Below, piece after piece: positions 55,662-64,000 of a stretch of DNA of 64,000 nt. Made by a program: the position numbers and the translations under genes. Source of the DNA: Acinetobacter calcoaceticus (lineage in GTDB: Bacteria > Pseudomonadota > Gammaproteobacteria > Pseudomonadales > Moraxellaceae); contig NZ_SLVJ01000019.1 in NCBI RefSeq assembly GCF_004345325.1, positions 1-64,000 of the forward strand. The letters are read 5' to 3'. Within the stretch, counting starts at the first letter, position 1, and each line of letters opens with the position of its first letter. The notes beneath the pieces were generated by a model, which saw only the letters and a program-made list of their open reading frames with translations, did not search any database and was not told where the DNA came from.

Positions 55662-56262
55662 ATGTATGAATTGGCTTTAGTCATGGTAATGACAATACTG
55701 GCAGTGCTGAGTCCAGGTGCAGACTTTGCATTGGTCACTCGAAATAGCTACCTTTATGGTCGTAAACATGGTGTGGCGACTGCATTCGGGATTGCGATGG
55801 GAGTCTGGGTTCATGTGGCTTATAGTAGTATTTTGATCTTATTTTCAATGTTCTATCTATCAACACTATTGATTTGGGTGAAGTATTTAGGCGCGTTGTA
55901 TTTAATGTATTTGGCCTTTAATACGTTTTTTCAGCGACCAGTTGAGGATATGACTTCGACTGTAAAGCAATCTGTATATCGGACATTTCAGCAAGGCATA
56001 TTAACCAATACACTAAATCCAAAAAACCGCTTTATTTGTTATGAGTTTGATGAGTCAAAGTATGTCTAGCCAATTGCACAATTCAGCATTGTTATTACTG
56101 GGCGGTTTTGTTTCAGGGATGCATTTGCTTTGGTTTGCAGCTGTAGCATGTCTGTTTTCAAAACCCTCACTGAGAGCCAGAATGTTAGAAAAACAGCAGT
56201 TGATCAATCGGGTGATCGGTCTGATTTTGGGTGGATTGGCAGTATTGTTGTTTGCAACTTAA
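55662..56262 (+). pseudogene. LysE/RhtB exporter, frameshifted in an A-run
   Basis: The first part (to about 56026) reads MYELALVMVMTILAVLSPGA as a normal family N-terminus; the second (from about 56026 in another frame) gives TALFVMSLMSQSMSSQLHNS and runs to 56262. One fewer A in the run of six at 56021-56026 would restore a single frame of about 200 residues, the usual length, giving LNPKTALFVMSL at the join. It is either a true one-base insertion or a sequencing error. Confidence 0.8.
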
Positions 56263-56278
56263 TTCCTGCTAAATTCCT

Positions 56279-56359
56279 ACCAGATTCCTTCTCCCTTTGA
56301 GAAAGACGAGGATCAAACCTCACCAGATTCCTTCTCCCTTTGGGAGAAGGCTAGGATGA
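56279..56359. repeat. Two copies of a short intergenic repeat
   Basis: ACCAGATTCCTTCTCCCTTT occurs twice 41 bases apart; the second continues into GGGAGAAGG, forming a hairpin (CCTTCTCCC / GGGAGAAGG), and AGGATGAGGGG. It resembles the REP-like intergenic repeats common in Acinetobacter genomes. Confidence 0.6.
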
Positions 56360-56366
56360 GGGGCGG

Positions 56367-56903
56367 CTACCACATTAAATCATCAGGAATAACATAGGCT
56401 GCATATGGATCTTCTTCATCGGTGACTTGCTCATTTTTCTCTGAGTTATCTACGATGATAAAGCCCTGCATTTTTTCATTAATTCGTTCTGCCAAAGCCT
56501 TAGGCAATACTGCATAACGGTCTAGGTCTTTGGCGATCACCAAGCTGCCAGAGACCAATGCATTATAGATTTGCTGATTGATATAGATCTTCTTGATTTT
56601 GGCCTCATCGATGAATTGATACGTCACATCGCCATTGATGTCAGTGATTTTGTGTTGACCAATCATTTGTATGATTGACGCTTTTAAGGCTTTTTCATCC
56701 AAGACACGTTTCTTTTCCAGATCTAAAGATTGATCCTTGAGTGCTTTTTGTTTTTGGTCTTGCTCAATTTTGGCTTTCAATTCAGCTTCATTACTTTGAC
56801 CGGTACGTTGCTCATGTTGTGCTTGCTTGGATAACTTTTTGGCTTTTTTGTTGTCCACCAAGCCTGCTTTTAGCAACTGGGCTTGCAATGCATTCTTAAC
56901 CAT
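56367..56903 (-). CDS. DUF2058 protein (YaiL-like)
   Basis: A 178-residue soluble protein, close to family length. The highly charged coiled-coil-like N-terminal part (ALQAQLLKAGLVDNKKAKKL) and the later DINGDVTYQFIDEAKIKKIY fit DUF2058, a nucleoprotein/polynucleotide-associated family. Function unproven. Its end converges on the repeats above. Confidence 0.82.
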   Translation of the reverse strand: MVKNALQAQLLKAGLVDNKKAKKLSKQAQHEQRTGQSNEAELKAKIEQDQKQKALKDQSLDLEKKRVLDEKALKASIIQMIGQHKITDINGDVTYQFIDEAKIKKIYINQQIYNALVSGSLVIAKDLDRYAVLPKALAERINEKMQGFIIVDNSEKNEQVTDEEDPYAAYVIPDDLMW

Positions 56904-56925
56904 AATAACAACTCAACTCACAAAA

Positions 56926-57603
56926 TTACTGTTTTGAAAAGGGATGTAGGCCATATAACACGACCCAATAAACGATACACAAGGCCAAACTTAGCCCAGC
57001 AGGAATCAAGAACGACTGTAATTGTAAATAAGGATAGATCACGGTTGCAATCACCCCACCTAACAAAAAGCCAATTAAGATCAATAAATGTAAAATCACC
57101 CGTCTAGGCTCGATAGTTAAGCCCTTGATACGGTAGCCTAGGGCCAGTCCAAGATCGGTGAGTACACCAGAAAGGTGGGTGGTTCGAATGATCGCACCCT
57201 TATAATGGCTGACCATGGCATTTTGTACACCCATCGCAGCCGAGGCCCAGAGTAAGCCATAACGCGGATACTCAGGCAAAAAATACCAACATAATAAGAT
57301 AAAGGCCGCCACGAGACCCAAAGGTAATCCGTAGCGTTGGCTTAACTGTAAATGGCTATTTCCAAGGATAAAACCACTATAACTGGAGCCTAAAACATAG
57401 CAAAGGATGACAAAAAATAAAAAAATCACCTGATCAAACTGAAAATGCACCAATGACATGGCCAATAAGCTGGCATTTCCAGTCATATGGGACACGGATT
57501 GGTGCAATAAGCTAAACATACCAAGTACATTGATCATGCCAGCATTCATTGCTAATACGAATGCGGCAATTTGAATCCACCGTGGAAGATGTTGTATGGG
57601 CAT
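56926..57603 (-). CDS. DUF1275 membrane protein (YoaK-like)
   Basis: A 225-residue protein with six to seven hydrophobic segments. NAGMINVLGMFSLLHQSVSH followed by MTGNASLLAM is the DUF1275 signature and AMGVQNAMVSHYKGAIIRTT then HLSGVLTDLG the second conserved region. Function unknown. Confidence 0.85.
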   Translation of the reverse strand: MPIQHLPRWIQIAAFVLAMNAGMINVLGMFSLLHQSVSHMTGNASLLAMSLVHFQFDQVIFLFFVILCYVLGSSYSGFILGNSHLQLSQRYGLPLGLVAAFILLCWYFLPEYPRYGLLWASAAMGVQNAMVSHYKGAIIRTTHLSGVLTDLGLALGYRIKGLTIEPRRVILHLLILIGFLLGGVIATVIYPYLQLQSFLIPAGLSLALCIVYWVVLYGLHPFSKQ

Positions 57604-57652
57604 AATCTTATCTAGAATACAGGATCAAAAAAATATATTGCCGATCAGTATA

Positions 57653-58849
57653 TTACTTTTTAGACAATTCAACAGCAGCGGTAAATAAAACATCTGTAGA
57701 TGAGTTTAAAGCCGTTTCAGCCGAGTCTTGGATCACACTGATCACCATGCCAATTGCAACCACTTGCATGGCAATATCAGTTGGAATGGTAAACAAGCCG
57801 CAAGCAACAGGAATCAGTAGCAAAGAACCGCCAGCCACACCAGATGAGCCACAGGCCGTAACCACTGAGACCACAGAAAGAATGATCATGGTGGTGAGAC
57901 TTACATCCATGCCTAAGGTATTGACTGCAGCAAGGGTCAAAATGGTAATGGTGACAGCAGCACCCGCCATATTGATGGTCGCACCGAGGGGAATGGTGAC
58001 ACCTGCGATGGCTTCATTGATACCGAGACGTTTCGCCAAATCTAAGTTGACTGGAATGTTTGCAGCAGAGCTTCGGGTGAAAAATGCGGTAATCCCACTT
58101 TCTTTAAGACACTTGAGTACCAAAGGATAGGGGTTTTGGCGCATCACCATCGCCACCAAAATCGGGTTAATCACCAGTGCTACGAACAACATGGTCGCCA
58201 CCAATACCGCGATTAAGTGCGCATAATTGACCAATGTCTCTAGACCTGATTGAGCAAACGTCACCACGACTAAACCAAAGATCCCGATCGGCGCAAAGTT
58301 GATGACGATTTTGATGATGTGATTGACCGCATCTGAGAAGTCACTGATCACTTGCTTGGTGGTGTCTGCGCTATGGCGTAGAGCAATACCCAATCCAACC
58401 GCCCAAGCCAAGATGCCGATGAAGTTGGCCTCACTAATCGCCGCTACGGGATTGGTGATGAAACTCAGTAAGAGGTTTTTTAAGATTTCAGCAACATTGC
58501 TCGGTGCTTGTAAATTGGTATCAGCAGCGATATTCAGCAGCAAGGTACTTGGGAACATCATACTGGCCACCACCGCACTCAGCGCAGCCAAAAGCATGCC
58601 CACCACATATAAGCCGAGGATCGGTTTAAGGTTTTGTGCACCATGGCTGACTTTAAAGTTGGCGATCGAGGCGAGTACTAAAACGAATACTAATATTGGA
58701 GCAACCGATTTAAGGGCTTTAATAAATAAATCACCCAACAAGCTGACATAGGGTGCAACTTGAGGAAATAAATAAGCAACACCACCACCTAATATGATGG
58801 CGATCATAATACGAGATACGAGACTAGTACGTGCCAGGGCTGAAAACAT
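57653..58849 (-). CDS. sstT: Serine/threonine:sodium symporter
   Basis: A 398-residue sodium/dicarboxylate-symporter-family transporter closely resembling Sst[41 protein letters not shown] and [20 protein letters not shown] are diagnostic (the last two re-entrant hairpins). It imports serine and threonine with sodium. Two adjacent ATG codons at the start (58852, 58849) are equivalent. Confidence 0.92.
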   Translation of the reverse strand: MFSALARTSLVSRIMIAIILGGGVAYLFPQVAPYVSLLGDLFIKALKSVAPILVFVLVLASIANFKVSHGAQNLKPILGLYVVGMLLAALSAVVASMMFPSTLLLNIAADTNLQAPSNVAEILKNLLLSFITNPVAAISEANFIGILAWAVGLGIALRHSADTTKQVISDFSDAVNHIIKIVINFAPIGIFGLVVVTFAQSGLETLVNYAHLIAVLVATMLFVALVINPILVAMVMRQNPYPLVLKCLKESGITAFFTRSSAANIPVNLDLAKRLGINEAIAGVTIPLGATINMAGAAVTITILTLAAVNTLGMDVSLTTMIILSVVSVVTACGSSGVAGGSLLLIPVACGLFTIPTDIAMQVVAIGMVISVIQDSAETALNSSTDVLFTAAVELSKK

Positions 58850-59027
58850 CATCGAGCCATAAACCTTATAAAAATTTTAGATATAAGCGGCTATTCTATA
58901 CTTAAGTTTATAGATTCTATAAATAAATTTATTTCTTGGTGCTAAACCTATTAAATGTAATAATTTTTTGTTAAATAGGCCACTGCATTGGCCCACGATT
59001 GATAAAGCTAAGTGCTAAGCCACAGCA

Positions 59028-60773
59028 TTAAATATGAATATAATGATCTAGGTCGTGCTGTAAGGCATTGACTGCTTGGTAATGGGTTAAAAATACCTGA
59101 CCATGCAGTTGTAAAATCAATTGTGATTGATTGAGCCGATCCATGACTGGGCCTTTGACCTCTGAAAAATGCAATCTCACCCCAATGTTGTGTAACTCCG
59201 TATTGATGTCTTCTAGCATTTCCAGCGCGCTCAGATCGATGTTGCTCACACTGGAACAGTTTAAAATCACATGCTTAAGTTCGGTATTTTGACTAATTTC
59301 GCTGATGATAAATTCATTCAAACTATTGATGTTTAAAAATGTCAGACTCTCATCAATGCGTACTGATACGATTTCAGGGCGGGTCATGACTTGATGGCGA
59401 TGGATATTTCGAAAATGTTGGGTACCTTCGATCAAGCCAATCACCGCGATATGCGGACGGCTGATCCGCCACAGCAGCAATACAAAAGTAGAAACGATAC
59501 CGATGATCAACCCCGTCGAGATATCAATAAACAATACCCCGAAGAAGGTTACCCACATGGCGATCCCATCGGCTTTGGAATAACGCCAGGTCTGGATAAA
59601 GGGTTTGAAATCAACCAATTTCCAGATCGATACCATAATCGTGGCGGCCAATATCGCTAACGGCAGCTCACGGAATACACCAGTAAAATATAAACTGACA
59701 ATCACGATAAAGATCGAGGAAATAACCCCCGCCATCGGTGTTCTAGCACCCGCATCGGCATTGACCACGGTACGCGACAAACTGCCCGTCACAGGGAACG
59801 AGGAAGAGAGGCCAGCACTGAGATTGGCCAAGCCCAATGCGACCAACTCTTGGTTACTATTCAAGGCGCTGCGGTTTTGAAATGCGGTGGCTTGTGCGAT
59901 CGAGATCGACTCAACAAAACTGACCATAGCGATCATCAATGCACCCGGAAGCAGTTGCATCACCAAGTCCCAACTCCAAAATGGCATGTTGATCGGTGGG
60001 AAACCTGAAGGAATATCTCCCACGGTTTTAATGCCATAGTCTTGTAAATTGAAGCGCTGCATCACCGCCAAGGCCAGAAAGATCATCAATAACGGCAGCG
60101 CTTTGATAATGAATGCACTATAGGAGGCGGATATATATGGGCTCAACCACGGACTGCGTAACAGGCGTGGGACAAAGATCAGAAACAGCATGCCGATACT
60201 GCCCATGATCAACGGTTCAACATGGATATAAGGCAGGTATTGCCAAAAACTCAGCAGGAACACACTCAGATTATCAATCTTTAATGGCACATCGATTAAT
60301 AAGCGCACTTGGCTAAGGGCGATCAGTACTGCTGAAGCAATAATAAAACTCTTAATCACTGGATGGCTGATTAAACGAATTAAAAATCCAAATTTAAATA
60401 TCCCCAGCAAAAGGGAAATCACCCCAACCATGACCGCCAATAAACATGCTGCTTGGATATAGACCGGTGAACCGACTTCAAATAAAGGGTTGAGGGTGGC
60501 GAAGGTCATCATCGAAATCAAGGCCACTGGGCCGATCGATAAGGTGGGGCTACCACCGATCATGGCATAGATGATCATCGGTAACACACTGGCATATAAA
60601 CCGGTAATCGGTGGTAGGCCAGCCACGATGGCATAGGCCATGCCTTGCGGAACCAACATGGCGATTACGATCAGAGCAGCCAATAAATCTGCTTTAAATT
60701 TACCGCCGTGATAGTGCTGTAACCACCGCCAAGCGGGGAAAATAGATTCAAGGCGGGGCTTTAGAGGCTTCAT
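59028..60773 (-). CDS. SulP-family anion permease with STAS domain
   Basis: A 581-residue inner-membrane protein. The N-terminal AALIVIAMLVPQGMAYAIVA then GLPPITGLYASVLPMIIYAM is the SulP signature; NQELVALGLANLSAGLSSSF, PVTGSLSRTVVN mark the second repeat. A C-terminal STAS domain (residues about 455-565) includes HVILNCSSVSNIDLSALEML. Family members carry sulfate, bicarbonate or dicarboxylates; the substrate cannot be set here. Confidence 0.9.
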   Translation of the reverse strand: MKPLKPRLESIFPAWRWLQHYHGGKFKADLLAALIVIAMLVPQGMAYAIVAGLPPITGLYASVLPMIIYAMIGGSPTLSIGPVALISMMTFATLNPLFEVGSPVYIQAACLLAVMVGVISLLLGIFKFGFLIRLISHPVIKSFIIASAVLIALSQVRLLIDVPLKIDNLSVFLLSFWQYLPYIHVEPLIMGSIGMLFLIFVPRLLRSPWLSPYISASYSAFIIKALPLLMIFLALAVMQRFNLQDYGIKTVGDIPSGFPPINMPFWSWDLVMQLLPGALMIAMVSFVESISIAQATAFQNRSALNSNQELVALGLANLSAGLSSSFPVTGSLSRTVVNADAGARTPMAGVISSIFIVIVSLYFTGVFRELPLAILAATIMVSIWKLVDFKPFIQTWRYSKADGIAMWVTFFGVLFIDISTGLIIGIVSTFVLLLWRISRPHIAVIGLIEGTQHFRNIHRHQVMTRPEIVSVRIDESLTFLNINSLNEFIISEISQNTELKHVILNCSSVSNIDLSALEMLEDINTELHNIGVRLHFSEVKGPVMDRLNQSQLILQLHGQVFLTHYQAVNALQHDLDHYIHI

Positions 60774-61084
60774 AATAATTGCTTAGCAGATTTTGATATA
60801 TATTATGCACAAAAAGAGATAAAAAGACAGTCAGCTGATTCCTTTTCGCTGTGCTGATTGCCACAAGGCATGTGCAGTGATGACTTGGGCGATTTTAGCG
60901 TGTTCAGCATGTCTTTTTGAGATTAAAAATAAATTTTTCAGGAAGTCTTTTTTTTCCAAAGTATATCGTATACGATATATAAATATTGTTTTTCACCACT
61001 ATGCAAAATTGCAGTTGATTTAAACGTTTTTAGATTGCTTGGCAAGTGGCTTATTTTGTTCGACTTGATTGCAAAGGAATAATT
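60774..61084. other. Divergent promoter region of sulP and the aldolase
   Basis: A 311-base region without genes. It holds the palindrome at 60962-60979 listed separately. I see no other feature that I can support. Confidence 0.4.
60962..60979. promoter_or_regulatory. Perfect 18-bp palindrome before the DapA-family gene
   Basis: TATATCGTATACGATATA is a perfect palindrome centred on GTATAC, 105 bases before the gene. GntR/FCD regulators typically bind short dyads with a GTATAC-like core. A related palindrome, TAAGGTATACCTTA, precedes the GntR gene itself at 63370-63383. Confidence 0.6.
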
Positions 61085-62020
61085 ATGAGTAATATTTTTA
61101 CAGGATGTATCCCGGCCTTAATGACCCCATGTAAAGCCAATCGCGAACCTGACTTTGATGCATTGGTCAAAAAAGGCCGAGAACTGATTGAGGTGGGAAT
61201 GAGTGCTGTGGTGTATTGTGGCTCAATGGGGGATTGGACTCTGCTGACGGATGCACAGCGTCAAGAAGGGGTTGCACGTTTGGTTGCAGCGGGTGTGCCA
61301 ACGATCGTAGGAACTGGCGCAGTCAATACCAAAACAGCAGTGGCCCATGCTGTACATGCAGCGAAAGTAGGCGCACATGGCTTAATGCTTATTCCACGGG
61401 TGTTGTCTCGTGGGACATCGATACCTGCACAAAGAGCGCATTTTTCTGCCATTTTAACAGCAGCGCCAAATCTCCCTTCAGTCATTTACAACAGCCCGCA
61501 TTATGGCTTTGCTACTCGTGCTGATTTATTTTTTGAACTCCGTGATCAACATTCAAATTTGATTGGATTTAAAGAGTTTGGTGGCGCTGAAGATATGCGT
61601 TATGCCGCTGAATACATCACCTCCAAAGATGAAGCAATTACCCTTATGGCAGGGGTAGATACCCAAGTATTCCATGGTTTTGTCAACTGTAATGCGACAG
61701 GTGCGATTACTGGAATTGGTAATGCGATACCAAAAGAAATTTTACATTTGGTGGCCTTGAGTAAACAAGCTGCTGCAGGAAATGCCAAGGCGCGTGGTTT
61801 AGCTGAAGAACTCAGCGCAGCCTTAGTGGTATTGTCTTCCTTTGATGAGGGGGCGGATCTGGTGCTTTATTATAAACACTTAATGGTACTCAACGGTGAT
61901 CTTGAATATAGCCTACATTTTAACGAAACCGATGCATTGAGTGAGTCGCAACGTAAATATGTTGAAACCCAATATCAGTTGTTCAAGACTTGGTATAGTC
62001 AATGGTCGGCTGAACTCTAA
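61085..62020 (+). CDS. DapA-family aldolase/lyase
   Basis: A 311-residue (beta/alpha)8 enzyme of the dihydrodipicolinate synthase family. The Schiff-base lysine is in LIGFKEFGG and the catalytic Tyr in SVIYNSPHYGF. GSMGDWTLLTDAQRQEGV replaces the usual GTTGE-type motif, which suggests a substrate other than aspartate semialdehyde; hydroxyproline-pathway deaminases and other keto-acid lyases are candidates. The start at 61085 has AAAGGA nearby. It is likely in one regulon with the dehydrogenase and GntR regulator downstream. Confidence 0.82.
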   Translation: MSNIFTGCIPALMTPCKANREPDFDALVKKGRELIEVGMSAVVYCGSMGDWTLLTDAQRQEGVARLVAAGVPTIVGTGAVNTKTAVAHAVHAAKVGAHGLMLIPRVLSRGTSIPAQRAHFSAILTAAPNLPSVIYNSPHYGFATRADLFFELRDQHSNLIGFKEFGGAEDMRYAAEYITSKDEAITLMAGVDTQVFHGFVNCNATGAITGIGNAIPKEILHLVALSKQAAAGNAKARGLAEELSAALVVLSSFDEGADLVLYYKHLMVLNGDLEYSLHFNETDALSESQRKYVETQYQLFKTWYSQWSAEL

Positions 62021-62069
62021 AGATTAGGATCTGATGACAATTCATAAATGAATTGCGTTATAACGATTT

Positions 62070-62108
62070 AAAAAAGCGATTTCATTTACCCCATGAAGTC
62101 GCTTTTTT
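62070..62108. terminator. Bidirectional terminator after the aldolase gene
   Basis: A 16-bp stem, AAAAAAGCGATTTCAT with ATGAAGTCGCTTTTTT and a 7-base loop, one wobble pair, with A-run and T-run flanks. Confidence 0.85.
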
Positions 62109-62178
62109 AATGGTGGAAATGAATGGTTTAAGTGCTTAAGCGCCAGGGCGCTATCGCACTATTTTAAAATCAGATTGA

Positions 62179-62276
62179 GAAGGTCGTATTTAGAAGATTG
62201 TATTTAGAAGATTGTATTTAGAAGACCGCATTTAGAAGATCGTATTTAGACCATCAGTTTTAGATGATCAGCTTCA
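62179..62276. repeat. 14-bp tandem repeat, seven units
   Basis: Units of GAAGATYGTATTTA: the units at 62193 and 62207 are identical, those at 62179, 62221 and 62235 differ by one to three bases, and those at 62249 and 62263 are more divergent. The array ends 5 bases before the stop of the leftward dehydrogenase gene. Confidence 0.85.
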
Positions 62277-62281
62277 ACTCA

Positions 62282-63226
62282 TCAAATCAGGTTTTGCGCT
62301 ATGCCTTGGATATTCTGATTAATATTACTTTCTAAAATATCAAATAAGCGTTGTTGGGCTTCATCTGTTGCCCATGCAATATGCGCAGTGATCAACACAT
62401 TGTCATGCTTAATATTGAGTAATGGATGATCCGCGCCAGGCGGTTCCTGAGTTAAAACATCCGTGGCAAATCCTGCAAGTTTTTGCGATTCAAGTGCTCG
62501 GACTAAATCAGCATTATTCATTAATCCGCCACGGCCGACATTGATCAATAGGCTGTCTTTTTTCATATGATTGAGAACTGCATGATCAATGAGATGCTGT
62601 GTTTCTGCGTTTAAGGCGCAGTGTAGCGACAACACATCGGCTTGAGGGATAGCTTGATCAAAAGGGACATAACCTGCACGACAGTGCTGTGCATGTTTTC
62701 TTTCACTGAAAATTACATGCATCCCAAACGCTTTGGCTTTTTGCTCGAGTGCTAATCCGATGTCGCCCTTACCGATGATCACCAGTGTTTTGCCCTTGAG
62801 TTCACGCATAGGGCCTGCGAGATAAAATGCCTGATTGCTTTGCGTCCATCGGCCTTGATCCACAGCAGCAATTTGCTGCGGGAATCGCTTGATCAAGTTC
62901 ATCATAAATGCAAAGGCATGCTCAGAAACAGCATCCGCTGCTTGGCCACGAATATTGCAGACCTGAACACCATGCTGCTTGAGTAATGCTAGATTAATGT
63001 GGTTATAACCTGTAGAGCACAAGGCAAGCAGTTTTAAATTTGGATTATTGCTCAAGATCTGCTCATCTATATCCAGATCACTCAAGATAATCACGTCTTG
63101 ACTGTGAACCAGTTGCGTAAATTCATGTTGGTTAAGTTGTTGATATTCAGTATATTCGTGCGGAAAATTAAATTTAAACTCACGATCAAGTAAGAGGTAC
63201 TTTTCAGTACAAGTGATTTTGAGCAT
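62282..63226 (-). CDS. D-2-hydroxyacid dehydrogenase
   Basis: A 314-residue NAD-dependent dehydrogenase of the glycerate/hydroxypyruvate reductase (HprA-like) kind. The nucleotide-binding GKGDIGLALEQKAKAFGMHV, the catalytic Arg in INVGRGGLMN, Glu in LTQEPPGADHPL and His in ITAHIAWAT are all present. The start at 63226 (MLKITCTEKY) is chosen as the frame above has no similarity. It is divergent to the GntR gene across 333 bases. Confidence 0.88.
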   Translation of the reverse strand: MLKITCTEKYLLLDREFKFNFPHEYTEYQQLNQHEFTQLVHSQDVIILSDLDIDEQILSNNPNLKLLALCSTGYNHINLALLKQHGVQVCNIRGQAADAVSEHAFAFMMNLIKRFPQQIAAVDQGRWTQSNQAFYLAGPMRELKGKTLVIIGKGDIGLALEQKAKAFGMHVIFSERKHAQHCRAGYVPFDQAIPQADVLSLHCALNAETQHLIDHAVLNHMKKDSLLINVGRGGLMNNADLVRALESQKLAGFATDVLTQEPPGADHPLLNIKHDNVLITAHIAWATDEAQQRLFDILESNINQNIQGIAQNLI

Positions 63227-63559
63227 GATGATTCGAACTCCTGAGTTGTTATTAAAAGACATAGATATAAAAATTATGCCCATAACAATTCCATTTTACT
63301 TGATGCGATTCGAACAAAAACACGACGATTTCAGCAGCATAGGAGCAAGATTTTTATTGCTAAATGGTATAAGGTATACCTTACTGATTTGGGTGATCAG
63401 CCCAAGCAGTGATTGGTCGTGTATTCAGTTTTAAAAATAACAAGTATTAGATCACGACTACAATGGTTTGAATATTGAGTATTTTAATGAATAACTGTGA
63501 TATATCCCGCTATACTTGGGTTGCAGTTATATGGCCGTAATTTTATTTAATTAGAGTAT
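63227..63559. other. Divergent region with an operator-like palindrome
   Basis: A 333-base region between the dehydrogenase gene (leftward) and the GntR gene (rightward). The perfect palindrome TAAGGTATACCTTA at 63370-63383 stands in its middle, where it could serve both promoters. No other gene is supported. Confidence 0.55.
63370..63383. promoter_or_regulatory. Palindrome TAAGGTATACCTTA between dehydrogenase and gntR
   Basis: A perfect 14-bp palindrome with a GTATAC centre, matching in core to the one at 60962-60979. It is a likely operator of the adjacent GntR-family regulator. Confidence 0.6.
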
Positions 63560-64000
63560 ATGTTTGTGGCACTTCCATCTTTTAATATCTCCGACCTCGG
63601 TGCAATGCCCTCAGTTTCAGAGGTCATTGTAAAATATATTCGCGAGGCGATTATTGCTGGGCATATCGCGGAAGAAGATCCCATCCGCCAAGATGAAATA
63701 GCCAAGTTGTTTAATGTCAGTAAAATTCCAGTACGTGAAGCATTAAAACAATTGGAAGTAGAAGGCTTGGTGGAGTTTAAAAAAAATCGCGGTGCGATTG
63801 TGACGCGTATTTCCGAAGAAGAATTAGCGCAGATCTTTGAAGTACGGGTGATGCTCGAAACAAAATTGATTCAACTTGCCGTTCCCAATATGACCGAAGA
63901 AACATTTAAAAGAGCGGAAGAAATCTGTAGTAACTTTATTGATAATATGGATATTGGCAGCTGGACCACACTCAATTGGCAATTGCATGCCTGTTTATAT
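63560..64000 (+). CDS. GntR-family regulator (FCD subfamily), cut by window end
   Basis: The first 147 codons are present. The winged helix-turn-helix is clear: IREAIIAGHIAEEDPIRQDE, AKLFNVSKIPVREALKQLEV and GLVEFKKNRGAIVTRISEEE. The all-helical FCD effector domain begins at LAQIFEVRVMLETKLIQLAV and is cut by the window end. FCD regulators sense small organic acids, which fits the neighbouring lyase and dehydrogenase. Confidence 0.88.
   Translation, partial: MFVALPSFNISDLGAMPSVSEVIVKYIREAIIAGHIAEEDPIRQDEIAKLFNVSKIPVREALKQLEVEGLVEFKKNRGAIVTRISEEELAQIFEVRVMLETKLIQLAVPNMTEETFKRAEEICSNFIDNMDIGSWTTLNWQLHACLY

Noticed and set aside
1..64000. tRNA or rRNA genes
   Set aside because: None were recognised by eye on either strand; a small tRNA could still be missed without a dedicated search.

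Overview
The window is chromosomal DNA from a gammaproteobacterium of the genus Acinetobacter or a close Moraxellaceae relative. This rests on moderate-to-low GC, a complete Csu-type archaic chaperone-usher locus whose major pilin closely resembles my memory of A. baumannii CsuA/B, a type I-F CRISPR repeat, and Acinetobacter-like housekeeping genes (glnD, purT, dapC, prfA-prmC, sstT).

Layout. 1-1.7 kb: AraC regulator and a LysE-type exporter. 1.8-6.4 kb (minus): a family 2A encapsulin sulfur operon (rhodanese, serine acetyltransferase, shell protein, cysteine desulfurase cargo); the desulfurase is broken by an out-of-frame deletion. 6.8-9.6 kb: bestrophin, cyanase, Nudix hydrolase, META lipoprotein. 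10.4-16.4 kb: csuA/B-A-B-C-D-E. 16.5-18.7 kb: an LptA-like protein and a DAHP synthase preceded by two tandem aromatic-rich leader peptides, the first inside what looks like a full transcription attenuator. 18.9-23.5 kb: first half of a purine/urate catabolism cluster (Rieske oxygenase, puuE, uraD, uraH, NCS2 permease). 23.5-32.2 kb: an accessory island with small secreted proteins, decayed duplications, a phage head-protein fragment, a 40-repeat type I-F CRISPR array without cas genes, a separate one-spacer mini-array, and scattered degenerate CRISPR repeats. 32.3-36.1 kb: second half of the purine cluster (allA, alc, hpxO) and a LysR regulator. 36.4-40.8 kb: acetoacetate/short-chain fatty acid operon (CoA transferase A/B, thiolase, AtoE-like permease). 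41-46 kb (minus): dapC, glnD, purT. 46.3-54.5 kb: mixed genes including prfA-prmC, a Sel1-repeat protein and an MscS-type channel. 54.6-60.8 kb: LysR, a frameshifted LysE exporter, DUF2058, DUF1275, sstT, a SulP permease. 61-64 kb: DapA-family aldolase, D-2-hydroxyacid dehydrogenase and a GntR regulator cut by the window end, with related GTATAC-centred palindromes in their promoters.

How the genes work together. The two purine blocks jointly encode urate to glyoxylate: HpxO oxidises urate, UraH and UraD yield S-allantoin, PuuE and Alc hydrolyse it, AllA splits ureidoglycolate, and the NCS2 permease imports substrate. The accessory island sits between them. The encapsulin operon would make activated serine for cysteine (serine acetyltransferase), store or release sulfur at the compartment (desulfurase plus shell) and handle persulfide (rhodanese), but the broken cargo suggests the system is decaying in this strain.

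Limits: all family calls are by eye from translated sequence; no database search was possible.
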